From Mesorhizobium sp. RMAD-H1 (GTDB lineage Bacteria > Pseudomonadota > Alphaproteobacteria > Rhizobiales > Rhizobiaceae), in NCBI RefSeq assembly GCF_014191375.1, contig NZ_JACHWN010000005.1, positions 306,230-370,229 on the forward strand: DNA of 64,000 nucleotides. The letters run 5' to 3'. This document shows positions 48,776 through 59,838 of the stretch, piece by piece (positions within the stretch are counted from its first letter, which is position 1; every line of letters starts with the position of its first letter). The translations under genes were made by a program, and so were the position numbers. The notes under the pieces were generated by a model. It did no database searches. It saw only the letters and a program-made list of their open reading frames with translations, and had not been told where the DNA came from.

Positions 48776-48814
48776 GTAGAGGCATGGATCCCAGTGACAA
48801 GCACTGGGATGACG
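48776..48814 (-). repeat. Palindromic repeat, left arm of an inverted pair (variant 1)
   Basis: Starts GTAGAGGCATGGATCCCAG; the mirror image of 48896-48934, 39 of 39 bases. Contains its own 7-bp stem around a 5-nt loop. Typical of Rhizobiales intergenic palindromic elements. It lies in the 304-nt gap between DUF1178 and ubiG that otherwise holds no gene. Confidence 0.9.
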
Positions 48815-48895
48815 CCAGATTTGCTGTTGGCAGCTAATCTCCAACATTTGCCGAACGAGAAGAATGGTCCTCATTGGGCATTCCATCTCCACCCC

Positions 48896-48934
48896 CGTCA
48901 TCCCAGTGCTTGTCACTGGGATCCATGCCTCTAC
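48896..48934 (+). repeat. Palindromic repeat, right arm of an inverted pair (variant 1)
   Basis: Starts CGTCATCCCAGTGCTTGTC. Perfect inverted copy of 48776-48814, 81 nt away. Stem CCCAGTG/CACTGGG, loop CTTGT. Confidence 0.9.
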
Positions 48935-48995
48935 GTGGGCACTGCCTCGCCGGTCCAAAAGAAATCTATCTAGAAGTGAATTGGTCTGGCTCCCC

Positions 48996-49736
48996 TCATT
49001 TCCTTGCCAGCACCATGTAGTTCACGTCCATATCTCGCGATCGGTTCCAGCTGTCGGTCAGAGGGTTGTAGGTGACGCCCTGGCGGTCGATGATCGCGAG
49101 CCCGGCGGCGTCGAGCGCCTTTTCCAGCTCTTCCGGGCGCACCAGCTTTTCATATTGATGGGTGCCGCGCGGCAGCCAGCGCAGGACATATTCCGCGCCG
49201 ATGATGGCGAGGCCAAGCGCCTTCAGCGTGCGGTTGATGGTGGCGACGAACATCAGGCCGCCGGGTTTCACCATTTCACCACAGGCGGAAAGGAAGAGAT
49301 CGACATCGGCGACATGCTCGACCACTTCCATGTTGAGGACGACGTCGAACTTTTCGCCTGCCTCGGCGAGGGCCTCCGCCGTGGTGGCGCGGTAGTCGAT
49401 GGCAAGGCCGGTTTCGGCGGCGTGGATTTTTGCCACTTCGATGTTGGTTTCGGAGGCGTCCGCGCCCACCACCGTCGCGCCCAGCCGCGCCATCGGCTCG
49501 CAGAGCAGGCCGCCGCCGCAGCCTATATCGAGCAGGCGCAGGCCTTCGAGCGGACGGGGAGCGAGCGGATCGCGCCCGAAGGCGGTGCAGATCTCCTCCT
49601 TGATATAGGTCAGGCGGGTGGGGTTGAACTTGTGCAGCGGCCGGAACTTGCCCTGCGGGTTCCACCATTCGGCGGCAATCCGCGAAAAGCGCTCGACCTC
49701 GGCGGAATCGATGGTGGTGCGGGCGGTCTCGGCCAT
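48996..49736 (-). CDS. ubiG: Ubiquinone biosynthesis O-methyltransferase UbiG
   Basis: 246-residue SAM methyltransferase catalysing both O-methylation steps of ubiquinone synthesis. Seen: [30 protein letters not shown] (UbiG-specific opening), [28 protein letters not shown] (SAM site), [18 protein letters not shown], and [40 protein letters not shown]. Divergent from lysC. Confidence 0.96.
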   Translation of the reverse strand: MAETARTTIDSAEVERFSRIAAEWWNPQGKFRPLHKFNPTRLTYIKEEICTAFGRDPLAPRPLEGLRLLDIGCGGGLLCEPMARLGATVVGADASETNIEVAKIHAAETGLAIDYRATTAEALAEAGEKFDVVLNMEVVEHVADVDLFLSACGEMVKPGGLMFVATINRTLKALGLAIIGAEYVLRWLPRGTHQYEKLVRPEELEKALDAAGLAIIDRQGVTYNPLTDSWNRSRDMDVNYMVLARK

Positions 49737-49901
49737 GGCGATCTCCTTCCTGTCATTCGTGGAGTCTGCTGCGCCCGCGGCAAAGTCAAGCCGTCTGCTT
49801 GCGGTTTCTTCGCATTTTGGCTATGTGACGCGCGGTTCCTCTGCCGGGCAATCTGGCAGAGAATGGTAGCAATTCTCAAGCCTCTCGGGACAAATCCTAA
49901 A

Positions 49902-51155
49902 ATGGCGCGCATCGTGATGAAATTCGGCGGCACTTCGGTGGCCGATATCGACCGCATCAGGAATGTGGCGCGTCACGTCAAACGTGAGGTCGAGGCGGGT
50001 CACGAGGTGGCCGTCGTCGTCTCGGCGATGGCGGGCAAGACCAACGAGCTGGTCGCCTGGACCCGCGCGGCCTCGCCGATGCATGACGCGCGCGAATACG
50101 ATGCCGTGGTAGCCTCCGGCGAGCAGGTGACGGCGGGACTGCTTGCGATCGTGCTGCAATCGATGGGCATCCATGCGCGTTCGTGGCAGGGCTGGCAGAT
50201 CCCTATCCGCACCGACAACGCGCATGGCGCGGCGCGCATCACCGAGATCGACGGCTCTTTCCTGATCAAGCGCTTCGGCGAGGGGCAGGTGGCTGTCATC
50301 GCCGGCTTCCAGGGGCTGGGGCCGGATAACCGCATCGCGACGCTCGGACGCGGCGGTTCCGACACCAGCGCGGTGGCCATCGCCGCGGCGGTGAAGGCGG
50401 ATCGGTGCGATATCTATACGGATGTCGACGGGGTCTACACCACCGATCCGCGCGTGGAGCCCAAGGCACGCCGCCTTGCCAAGATTTCCTTCGAGGAGAT
50501 GCTGGAGATGGCGTCGCTCGGCGCCAAGGTGCTGCAGGTCCGCTCCGTCGAGCTTGCCATGGTACACAGGGTGCGTACCTTCGTACGCTCCAGTTTTGAG
50601 GACCCCGATGCGCCGGGCATGGGAGATCCGATCAATCCGCCCGGAACGCTCATTTGCGACGAGGAAGAAATCGTGGAACAGCAGGTCGTCACCGGTATAG
50701 CCTATGCGAAGGACGAAGCGCAGATTTCGCTGAGGCGCGTCGCCGACAGGCCGGGCGTCTCGGCGGCGATCTTCGGGCCGCTCGCCGAAGCGCACATCAA
50801 TGTCGACATGATCGTGCAGAACGTCTCCGAGGACGGCTCGAAGACGGACATGACCTTCACCGTGCCGACGGGCGATCTCGACAAGGCCGTCGCGGTTCTG
50901 GAAAAAGTGAAGCCGGAAGTCGGCTTCGATGCGATCCAGTCGGAGGCAGGGCTCGTCAAGGTCTCGGTCATCGGCATCGGCATGCGCAGCCATGCGGGCG
51001 TCGCCGCCACCGCTTTCAAGGCGCTGGCCGAAAAGGGCATCAACATCCGCGCCATCACCACGTCGGAAATCAAGATATCGATCCTGATCGACGGCCCCTA
51101 TGCAGAGCTGGCCGTCCGTACGCTCCACTCGGTATACGGGCTCGATAAACATTAA
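49902..51155 (+). CDS. lysC: Aspartate kinase
   Basis: 417-residue enzyme that phosphorylates aspartate, the first step toward lysine, threonine and methionine. Kinase domain: IVMKFGGTSVADIDRIRNVA, GRGGSDTSAVAIAAAVKADRCDIYTDVDGVYTTDPR; C-terminal two ACT domains (DRPGVSAAIFGPLAEAHINVDMIVQNVSEDGSKTDMTFTV and KVSVIGIGMRSHAGVAATAFKALAEKGINIRAITTSEIKISILI) for feedback inhibition. ATG at 49902 (MARIVMKFGG) is the usual family start, although the ribosome site is weak. It precedes ptsP as in other rhizobia. Confidence 0.96.
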   Translation: MARIVMKFGGTSVADIDRIRNVARHVKREVEAGHEVAVVVSAMAGKTNELVAWTRAASPMHDAREYDAVVASGEQVTAGLLAIVLQSMGIHARSWQGWQIPIRTDNAHGAARITEIDGSFLIKRFGEGQVAVIAGFQGLGPDNRIATLGRGGSDTSAVAIAAAVKADRCDIYTDVDGVYTTDPRVEPKARRLAKISFEEMLEMASLGAKVLQVRSVELAMVHRVRTFVRSSFEDPDAPGMGDPINPPGTLICDEEEIVEQQVVTGIAYAKDEAQISLRRVADRPGVSAAIFGPLAEAHINVDMIVQNVSEDGSKTDMTFTVPTGDLDKAVAVLEKVKPEVGFDAIQSEAGLVKVSVIGIGMRSHAGVAATAFKALAEKGINIRAITTSEIKISILIDGPYAELAVRTLHSVYGLDKH

Positions 51156-51220
51156 TGCTATTCGCGCGCGTATGGGGGTTTTTACCCTAGACGCATGCAA
51201 TAAAAATGCCCACAAAGGAT

Positions 51221-51242
51221 GAGCCGGAACTTGTTCCGGCTC
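51221..51242 (+). terminator. Hairpin between lysC and ptsP
   Basis: 10-bp stem GAGCCGGAAC/GTTCCGGCTC closed by a 2-nt loop, 65 nt past the lysC stop, without a T-tract. Possible terminator or attenuator in front of ptsP. Confidence 0.45.
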
Positions 51243-51302
51243 TGGCAATAATCGTTCGACCCTGTCCGCGGGCCGGCGGCATGAAGGAGCAATCGACCGT
51301 CC

Positions 51303-53573
51303 ATGCGTGAGCTGACCACCGGTCCCCGTGTTTTGCTCAGACGCTTACGCGAATTGATGGCGGAGGCGCTCGAGCCGCAGGAGCGGCTTGACCGGATCGT
51401 GCGCGAGATCGCGCAGAACATGGTCGCGGAGGTCTGCTCCTTCTACGTGCTGCGCTCGGACGGCGTGCTCGAACTCTATGCCACGGAAGGCCTCAATCCG
51501 CAGGCCGTGCACCTGGCGCAATTGCGGCTCGGCCAGGGCCTGGTCGGCACCATCGCCGCGAGCGCACGGCCGCTGAACCTCACCGACGCGCAGACGCATC
51601 CGGCCTTCACCTACCTGCCCGAGACAGGGGAGGAGGTCTACAACTCCTTCCTCGGCGTGCCGATCCTGCGAGCGGGCCGCACGCTCGGCGTCCTCGTCGT
51701 GCAGAACCGCACCAAGCGGGCCTATCGTGAAGACGAATTGGAGGCGCTCGAAACCACTGCCATGGTTCTGGCCGAAATGATCGCTACGGGTGACCTCACC
51801 AGGCTGACCCGGCCTGGCGTCGAACTCGATCTTGGCAAGCCGATGAGTTTCTCCGGCAATTCGTTCAATGACGGCGTGGGCCTTGGCCATGTCGTGCTGC
51901 ACGAGCCGCGCATTGTCGTCACCAATCTCTTCAACGAGGATTCTCAGCGTGAGCTGGAGCGTCTGCAAGAGGCGATCGGTTCGCTGCGCATCTCCATCGA
52001 CGACATGCTGTCGCGCCGCGATGTGGCGGCGGAGGGCGAGCACCGCGCCGTGCTCGAGGCCTATCGCATGTTCGCGCATGACCGCGGCTGGGTGCGGCGC
52101 CTGGAGGAGGCGATCCTCAACGGGCTGACGGCGGAAGCGGCGGTGGAGAAGGTGCAGAGCGACACCCGCGCGCGCATGATGCACCTGACCGACCCTTACA
52201 TGCGCGAGCGGCTCAGCGATTTCGACGATCTTGCCAACCGGCTGTTGCGTCAGCTGATGGGCCGCGACATCAAGACGGTGGCCGAATCACTCGTCAAGGA
52301 TGCGATCATCGTCGCCCGCTCGATGGGAGCGGCCGAACTCCTCGACTATCCGCGCGAGCGGCTGCGCGGGCTGGTGCTGGAGGATGGGGCGCCGACGAGC
52401 CATGTGGTGATCGTCGCCCGCGCCATGGGCATTCCAGTGGTGGGTCAGGTCAAGGGCGTCGTCTCCATGGCGGAGAACAACGATGCGGCGATCGTCGACG
52501 GCGACGACGGCAAGGTGCATCTGCGCCCGCAGTCGGATATCGAATCGGCCTATGCGGAGAAGGTGCGCTTCCGGGCGAAGCGGCAGGCGCTCTACCGCGA
52601 ATTGCGCGACAAGCCGGCGATCACCAGGGATGGGGTCGAGATCGCGCTTCTGATGAATGCGGGGCTTCTGGTCGACCTGCCGCAACTGGCCGAATCGGGG
52701 GCTGCCGGCATCGGCCTCTTCCGCACCGAGCTGCAGTTCATGGTCGCTTCGACCTTCCCGCGCGCCGAGCAGCAGGAACGGCTCTACCGGTCGGTTCTGG
52801 ATGCGGCGGAGAACCGCCCCGTGACCTTCCGCACGCTCGATATCGGCGGCGACAAGGTGCTGCCCTATTTCCGCAATTCCGGTCCCGAGGAAAACCCGGC
52901 GATGGGCTGGCGGGCGATCCGCCTAACGCTCGATCGCCCCGGCCTGCTGCGCACGCAGCTGCGGGCGCTTCTGAAAGCCGCGGGTGGGCGCGATTTGCGG
53001 ATCATGCTGCCGATGGTGACGGAGGTGGCCGAGGTCCGCGCCGCCCGCGACATCATCGAGCGCGAGGTGCGGCATCTGTCGCGTTTCGCCTACAGCCTTC
53101 CGACACGGTTGCAACTCGGGGCGATGATCGAGGTGCCGTCGCTGCTCTGGCAGCTCGACGAACTGATGTCGGTGGTGGATTTCGTCTCGGTCGGGTCGAA
53201 CGACCTCTTCCAGTTCGTCATGGCGGTGGACCGGGGCAATTCGACCATCTCCAACCGTTTCGACCAGTTGTCGCCGCCGTTCCTGCGGGTGCTCCGGCAG
53301 ATCGTCGAGGCGGGGGCACGCAACGGCACGCCGGTGACGCTGTGCGGCGAAATGGCCGGCAAGCCGCTCTCCGCCATGACATTGATCGGGCTCGGCTTCC
53401 GTCATATATCGATGTCGCCCGCCGCTATCGGCCCGGTCAAGGCGATGCTCGGGGCGCTCGATACGGCCAGGCTCAACACGCTTCTCCTCGAAGCCATCCA
53501 CAAGCCGAACGGCTCCCACTCGCTGCGCGAGATGCTGATGGGGTATGCAGAAGATAGCGGCATTCCGCTGTAG
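51303..53573 (+). CDS. ptsP: PTS-Ntr enzyme I (PtsP, phosphoenolpyruvate-protein phosphotransferase)
   Basis: 756-residue first component of the nitrogen-related PTS, which transfers phosphate from PEP to NPr. Order: N-terminal GAF domain (about 10-160: VCSFYVLRSDGVLELYATEGLNPQAVHLAQLRLGQGLVGTIAASARPLNL), EI N-domain, phosphohistidine domain LEDGAPTSHVVIVARAMGIPVVGQ with His367, and a C-terminal PEP-binding barrel with GIGLFRTELQFM, GSNDLFQFVMAVDR and VTLCGEMAGKPLSAMTLIG (active-site Cys). The GAF domain is known to bind glutamine in related proteins. AAGGAG lies 13 nt before the ATG, longer than usual. Confidence 0.96.
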   Translation: MRELTTGPRVLLRRLRELMAEALEPQERLDRIVREIAQNMVAEVCSFYVLRSDGVLELYATEGLNPQAVHLAQLRLGQGLVGTIAASARPLNLTDAQTHPAFTYLPETGEEVYNSFLGVPILRAGRTLGVLVVQNRTKRAYREDELEALETTAMVLAEMIATGDLTRLTRPGVELDLGKPMSFSGNSFNDGVGLGHVVLHEPRIVVTNLFNEDSQRELERLQEAIGSLRISIDDMLSRRDVAAEGEHRAVLEAYRMFAHDRGWVRRLEEAILNGLTAEAAVEKVQSDTRARMMHLTDPYMRERLSDFDDLANRLLRQLMGRDIKTVAESLVKDAIIVARSMGAAELLDYPRERLRGLVLEDGAPTSHVVIVARAMGIPVVGQVKGVVSMAENNDAAIVDGDDGKVHLRPQSDIESAYAEKVRFRAKRQALYRELRDKPAITRDGVEIALLMNAGLLVDLPQLAESGAAGIGLFRTELQFMVASTFPRAEQQERLYRSVLDAAENRPVTFRTLDIGGDKVLPYFRNSGPEENPAMGWRAIRLTLDRPGLLRTQLRALLKAAGGRDLRIMLPMVTEVAEVRAARDIIEREVRHLSRFAYSLPTRLQLGAMIEVPSLLWQLDELMSVVDFVSVGSNDLFQFVMAVDRGNSTISNRFDQLSPPFLRVLRQIVEAGARNGTPVTLCGEMAGKPLSAMTLIGLGFRHISMSPAAIGPVKAMLGALDTARLNTLLLEAIHKPNGSHSLREMLMGYAEDSGIPL

Positions 53574-53606
53574 CTGCGCTGATGTTCAGGTGAAGGCGGG
53601 CTGTCG

Positions 53607-53638
53607 TGCCGTCATTCTCGGGCTCGTCCCGAGAATCT
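53607..53638 (+). repeat. Palindromic repeat, left arm of an inverted pair (variant 2)
   Basis: TGCCGTCATTCTCGGGCTCG and on; mirrored at 53689-53720 with one mismatch in 32. Stem TCTCGGG/CCCGAGA around loop CTCGT. Same frame as variant 1 but with changed, still paired stem bases. Confidence 0.88.
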
Positions 53639-53688
53639 GCGACGAGGAAGAGAAAAGCAATTACCGTAGCAACAGATTATGCCGTGGT

Positions 53689-53720
53689 AGATTCTTGGGA
53701 CGAGCCCGAGAATGACGGCA
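53689..53720 (-). repeat. Palindromic repeat, right arm of an inverted pair (variant 2)
   Basis: Inverted copy of 53607-53638 across a 50-nt spacer, in the 158-nt gap between ptsP and prfA, ending 11 nt before the prfA start and close to its ribosome site (GAGGGAATTGA). It may affect initiation of prfA. Confidence 0.88.
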
Positions 53721-53731
53721 GAGGGAATTGA

Positions 53732-54811
53732 ATGATCGCATTGCCGCAGGACCGCATGGACCAGCTCCTGAAGCGCTTCTCGTTGATCGAGACGCAGATG
53801 GCGGGAAATCCGGATTCCGAAACTTATGTGAAGCTCGCCTCCGAATATGCCGAGCTGGAGGAGGTCGTCGGAAAAATCCGCGCGCTTGTCGCAGCTCGTC
53901 AGGAGGCGGCGGACCTTACCGCCATGCGCGATGACAGTTCGGTCGATGCGGAGATGCGGGCGCTGGCGACAAGCGAGCTGCCCGAGGTGGAGGAGCGGAT
54001 CGAGACGCTCGAACACGAGGTGCAGATCCTGCTCCTGCCGAAGGACGCGGCGGACGAGAAGAGCGCGATCCTTGAAATCCGCGCTGGAACGGGCGGCTCG
54101 GAGGCGGCGCTGTTCGCCGGCGACCTGTTCCGCATGTATGAGCGCTATGCCTCGCTCAAGGGCTGGCGCGTCGAGGTCGTTTCGGCGAGCGACGGCGAGG
54201 CGGGCGGCTACAAGGAAATCATTGCCACCGTGTCCGGCAGGGGCGTGTTCTCCAAGCTGAAATTCGAATCGGGCGTGCATCGCGTGCAGCGCGTGCCGGA
54301 AACGGAGGCGAGCGGGCGCATCCACACTTCGGCGGCCACCGTCGCCGTGCTGCCGGAGGCAGAGGATATCGATATCGACATACGCGCGGAAGATATCCGC
54401 ATCGATACGATGCGGGCGTCGGGATCGGGTGGCCAGCACGTCAACACCACCGATTCGGCAGTGCGAATCACCCACATACCAACCGGTATCATGGTAGTGC
54501 AGGCGGAAAAGTCGCAGCACCAGAACCGGGCGAGGGCCATGCAGATCCTGCGCGCCCGGCTCTATGACATGGAGCGGCAGCGGGCCGACAGCGAGCGCTC
54601 GGCGGCGCGGAAGAGCCAGGTGGGCTCGGGCGACCGGTCCGAGCGCATCCGCACCTATAATTTTCCGCAAGGACGGGTCACCGATCACCGGATCAACCTG
54701 ACGCTCTACAAGCTCGACCGGATCATGGAAGGCGAGCTCGACGAACTGGTCGACGCGCTGATCTCCGATCATCAGACCGCTCTTCTGGCCGAGATCGGCG
54801 AAAACGCCTGA
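53732..54811 (+). CDS. prfA: Peptide chain release factor 1
   Basis: 359-residue RF1, which releases peptides at UAA and UAG. GGQ motif at 233-235 ([19 protein letters not shown]); an upstream domain with the RF1-type P-x-T equivalent [23 protein letters not shown]-terminal LSTD-type [20 protein letters not shown]. Length typical. Its stop shares one base with the prmC start (TGATG), coupling the two products: PrmC methylates the GGQ glutamine of this protein. Confidence 0.97.
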   Translation: MIALPQDRMDQLLKRFSLIETQMAGNPDSETYVKLASEYAELEEVVGKIRALVAARQEAADLTAMRDDSSVDAEMRALATSELPEVEERIETLEHEVQILLLPKDAADEKSAILEIRAGTGGSEAALFAGDLFRMYERYASLKGWRVEVVSASDGEAGGYKEIIATVSGRGVFSKLKFESGVHRVQRVPETEASGRIHTSAATVAVLPEAEDIDIDIRAEDIRIDTMRASGSGGQHVNTTDSAVRITHIPTGIMVVQAEKSQHQNRARAMQILRARLYDMERQRADSERSAARKSQVGSGDRSERIRTYNFPQGRVTDHRINLTLYKLDRIMEGELDELVDALISDHQTALLAEIGENA

Positions 54812-55671
54812 TGACCAGCGAGACGCTCGCCGCGCTTCATGCCCGGGCGCGCAAGGCCTTGCGCGATGCGGGCATCGCCACGCCGGAACTCGATGCACGG
54901 CTTCTCGTGGAATGGGCGACGGGGACGACCCGGCTCGACGCGCTGAGCACGCCCGAGCGAATCATCTCGAGCGAGGCCGTCGGGACGCTTGATGCGGCAA
55001 TCGAACGACGGCTCAGGGGCGAGCCGGTACACCGAATCATGGGAGAGCGCTCTTTCTATGGCCTTGGCTTCCGGCTTTCGCCGGAAACGCTGGAGCCGCG
55101 CCCGGATACCGAGACGCTGGTCGATCTGGTGCTGCCTTTCCTGAAGGCGCGGATTGCCGAAAAGGGGGTCGCCGACCTGATCGATATGGGGACCGGAACC
55201 GGAGCCATAGCAATTGCGCTGCTCGCGCAGCTCGACAGTCTGCGCGCCGTCGGCGTCGATATCGCGCCGGGCGCGCTCTCGGCCGCGCGGGAGAATGCAC
55301 GCATGGCCGGCGTGTCCAGACGTTTTGCCGCAGTTCGCAGCGACTGGTTCGCCGAGGTCACCGGCAAGTTCGACCTGATCGTCTCGAATCCGCCTTATAT
55401 TCCGCGCCATATCATCGCCACGCTGGATCGGGAGGTGCGGGAACATGATCCGCTTCTGGCGCTGGATGGCGGAGAGGACGGACTTGATTTTTACCGGGCC
55501 CTTGCAAGCGGCAGCGGTTATCACCTATATGAAGGGGGTGCAGTTGGCGTCGAGATCGGCGCGGGGCAGTTGCCCGACGTGGAAAACATCTTTGCGAAGC
55601 AGGGTTTTCGACTGATCGAAGTCTCGCGGGATATCGGTGGACACGAGCGCGCACTCCTTTTCGAGCTTTGA
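54811..55671 (+). CDS. prmC: Release factor glutamine methyltransferase PrmC
   Basis: 286-residue SAM enzyme methylating the GGQ glutamine of release factors. Seen: LEPRPDTETLVDLVLPFL, LIDMGTGTGAIAIALLAQLDSLRAVGVDI (SAM site), and N193-P-P-Y in LIVSNPPYIPRHII, the substrate Gln-binding motif. Translationally coupled to prfA. Confidence 0.96.
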   Translation: MTSETLAALHARARKALRDAGIATPELDARLLVEWATGTTRLDALSTPERIISSEAVGTLDAAIERRLRGEPVHRIMGERSFYGLGFRLSPETLEPRPDTETLVDLVLPFLKARIAEKGVADLIDMGTGTGAIAIALLAQLDSLRAVGVDIAPGALSAARENARMAGVSRRFAAVRSDWFAEVTGKFDLIVSNPPYIPRHIIATLDREVREHDPLLALDGGEDGLDFYRALASGSGYHLYEGGAVGVEIGAGQLPDVENIFAKQGFRLIEVSRDIGGHERALLFEL

Positions 55672-55973
55672 GTTTTTGATTACCAAGAGCGCCAAAAAAA
55701 GCTTGGAATTTATGGAGAAGGCGTTTAGTTTCCACGCACCGTATCAAGCCAAGCAGGCTTTTGTTCCGCGTATCGCCAGGGCGGTAAATCTGCTTTGTGG
55801 TGTTTGACACCGTTACTCCGGTCGGAGTGGCCCGTACGGCAGCACGCAACTTTTAGAGATCTTTTATACGATGGTAGTGCGGGGCGCGCTCCAGTTCGTC
55901 ACATAACAAGCGAGACCCAAAGGCCAATTCAGGCCATGGGGATCTGCGCCCCTTAATCTGAAAAGAGAAGAGT
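55672..55973 (+). other. Leader region of the DUF4167 gene
   Basis: 302 nt without a gene. AT-richer than the flanks in its first half. A 14-nt hairpin ACTCCGGTCGGAGT lies near 55815-55828. The 3' part can close by a long-range 7-bp pairing, GGGGCGC (55881-55887) with GCGCCCC (55946-55952), just upstream of the ribosome site AAGAGAAGAG. This looks like a structured leader; no known RNA family was recognised. Confidence 0.4.
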
Positions 55974-56777
55974 ATGAGGCCAGGACAGCAGAACAGGCGC
56001 ATGCGTGGACGGGGGAACAACAACCGCAAGGGGCCTAACCCGCTATCACGCAATTACGAGAGCAACGGACCCGATGTGAAGATCAGGGGCAATGCCCAGC
56101 ACATCGCGGAGAAATATGCAGCGCTGGCGCGGGACGCCCAGGCCTCCGGCGATCGTGTCATGGCCGAGAACTATCTCCAGCATGCCGAACATTATAACCG
56201 CATCATCATGGCGGCGCAGGCCCAGGCGCCCGTGCAGTTCCAGCGCGACGACGTCTTTGACGATGATGAAGGTGATGATGAAAACGGTTACGACCAGCCC
56301 GTGGCTGCGGCGGCTCAGAAGCCGGTCAATGGCAGCGGCCCGCAGCCGGTGATCGAAGGCACGCCGGCCGAGGTGATCTTCGGCGAAGATGGCGCGGAGA
56401 CGCAGAAGCAGCCGGCGGATCGCGGCCGCGGTCAGGGCCGCAACCAGAACCGTCAGCGTCGCCCGCGTGGCGAACGCCCGGAAGCTGCGGCCGAAGCGGC
56501 CGAGAAGGATGTGGCAGAGGCGAAAGGCGAGGCGGCACAGCCGTCGCCGGCTCCCGAGGAAGCTCCCGCCGCGATCAATGACGGAGCCCATGGGGAAGCC
56601 GAAGCCGCGCCCGCCGCAGAAACCCGCCGTCCGCGCCGCCAGGCCCGTCCGCGCCGCACGGCGAGTGCAGCAGCCGGTGAAGCCGGCGAAACCGACAGCG
56701 GCGCTGCCGGGGACGGCGATGCGCCAAAGGCGGCGGAAACGCCTGCCGTGCGCGTCGAGGCCGGTTCCGACGCCTGA
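55974..56777 (+). CDS. DUF4167 domain-containing protein, disordered RNA-binding-like
   Basis: 267-residue protein. Conserved N-terminal domain (1-~80: Arg/Asn-rich GQQNRRMRGRGNNNRKGPNPLSRNYESNGPDVKIRGNAQHIAEKY..., then a helix LARDAQASGDRVMAENYLQHAEHYNRI). The rest (about 90-267) is low-complexity, acidic then Arg/Gly and Ala/Glu-rich (DDVFDDDEGDDENGYD, RGRGQGRNQNRQRRPRGERP, RRPRRQARPRR) and is expected to be disordered. The basic RG-rich parts suggest nucleic-acid binding. Position between prmC and clpB is conserved in rhizobia. Function unknown. Confidence 0.9.
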   Translation: MRPGQQNRRMRGRGNNNRKGPNPLSRNYESNGPDVKIRGNAQHIAEKYAALARDAQASGDRVMAENYLQHAEHYNRIIMAAQAQAPVQFQRDDVFDDDEGDDENGYDQPVAAAAQKPVNGSGPQPVIEGTPAEVIFGEDGAETQKQPADRGRGQGRNQNRQRRPRGERPEAAAEAAEKDVAEAKGEAAQPSPAPEEAPAAINDGAHGEAEAAPAAETRRPRRQARPRRTASAAAGEAGETDSGAAGDGDAPKAAETPAVRVEAGSDA

Positions 56778-56864
56778 TTTTTCAGCGCGCCCGATGGGAA
56801 AGCGGTTGCTGCTCCCAGGAGGAAACCGCCGGGCCTGCACCAGGATCCTTTCCGAATTCTTGCC

Positions 56865-56905
56865 GAACGGCGCGGGAATCATCCCGCGCCGTTCGTCTTT
56901 TATTA
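56865..56905 (+). terminator. Rho-independent terminator of the DUF4167 gene
   Basis: 13-bp perfect stem GAACGGCGCGGGA/TCCCGCGCCGTTC with 4-nt loop, followed by TCTTTTATTATTTT. Confidence 0.93.
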
Positions 56906-56931
56906 TTTTATTTCTGCTTCCCTTGATGCTC

Positions 56932-56960
56932 CTTGCGGGGTCCGAGCGCCTTTCCCATAT
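56932..56960 (+). promoter_or_regulatory. Heat-shock (RpoH, sigma32) promoter of clpB
   Basis: -35 CTTGCGG at 56932-56938 and -10 CCCATAT at 56954-56960, 15-nt spacer, close to the E. coli-type sigma32 consensus CTTGAAA-N13-15-CCCATNT. It is located between the DUF4167 terminator and the clpB start. Confidence 0.75.
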
Positions 56961-57053
56961 CAATCGGGACATTGAACTCGCCTGAAAGGGAGTTCGTCAC
57001 CAGTGCCTTCGTCGGTGCCTACTCAACAGGGCCGGGAAGATAAGGAGACAGAC

Positions 57054-59657
<2,604 letters not shown>

Positions 59658-59838
59658 CCGGCCGCTCGCCGATCGGAAATGGCCGCTTTGGCAGTGCATT
59701 CGAATTCGACGTATGGACCCGTACGGGCCGTCAAACGTTAAATTCGGGACTCCCGGCGGCCATTTTCATGTCCAGTTCATCTGGCATGGGAAGAATTCGG
59801 ATAGAATCGTCAGATAGCCGCGATTCGTTCGCTCTTTT

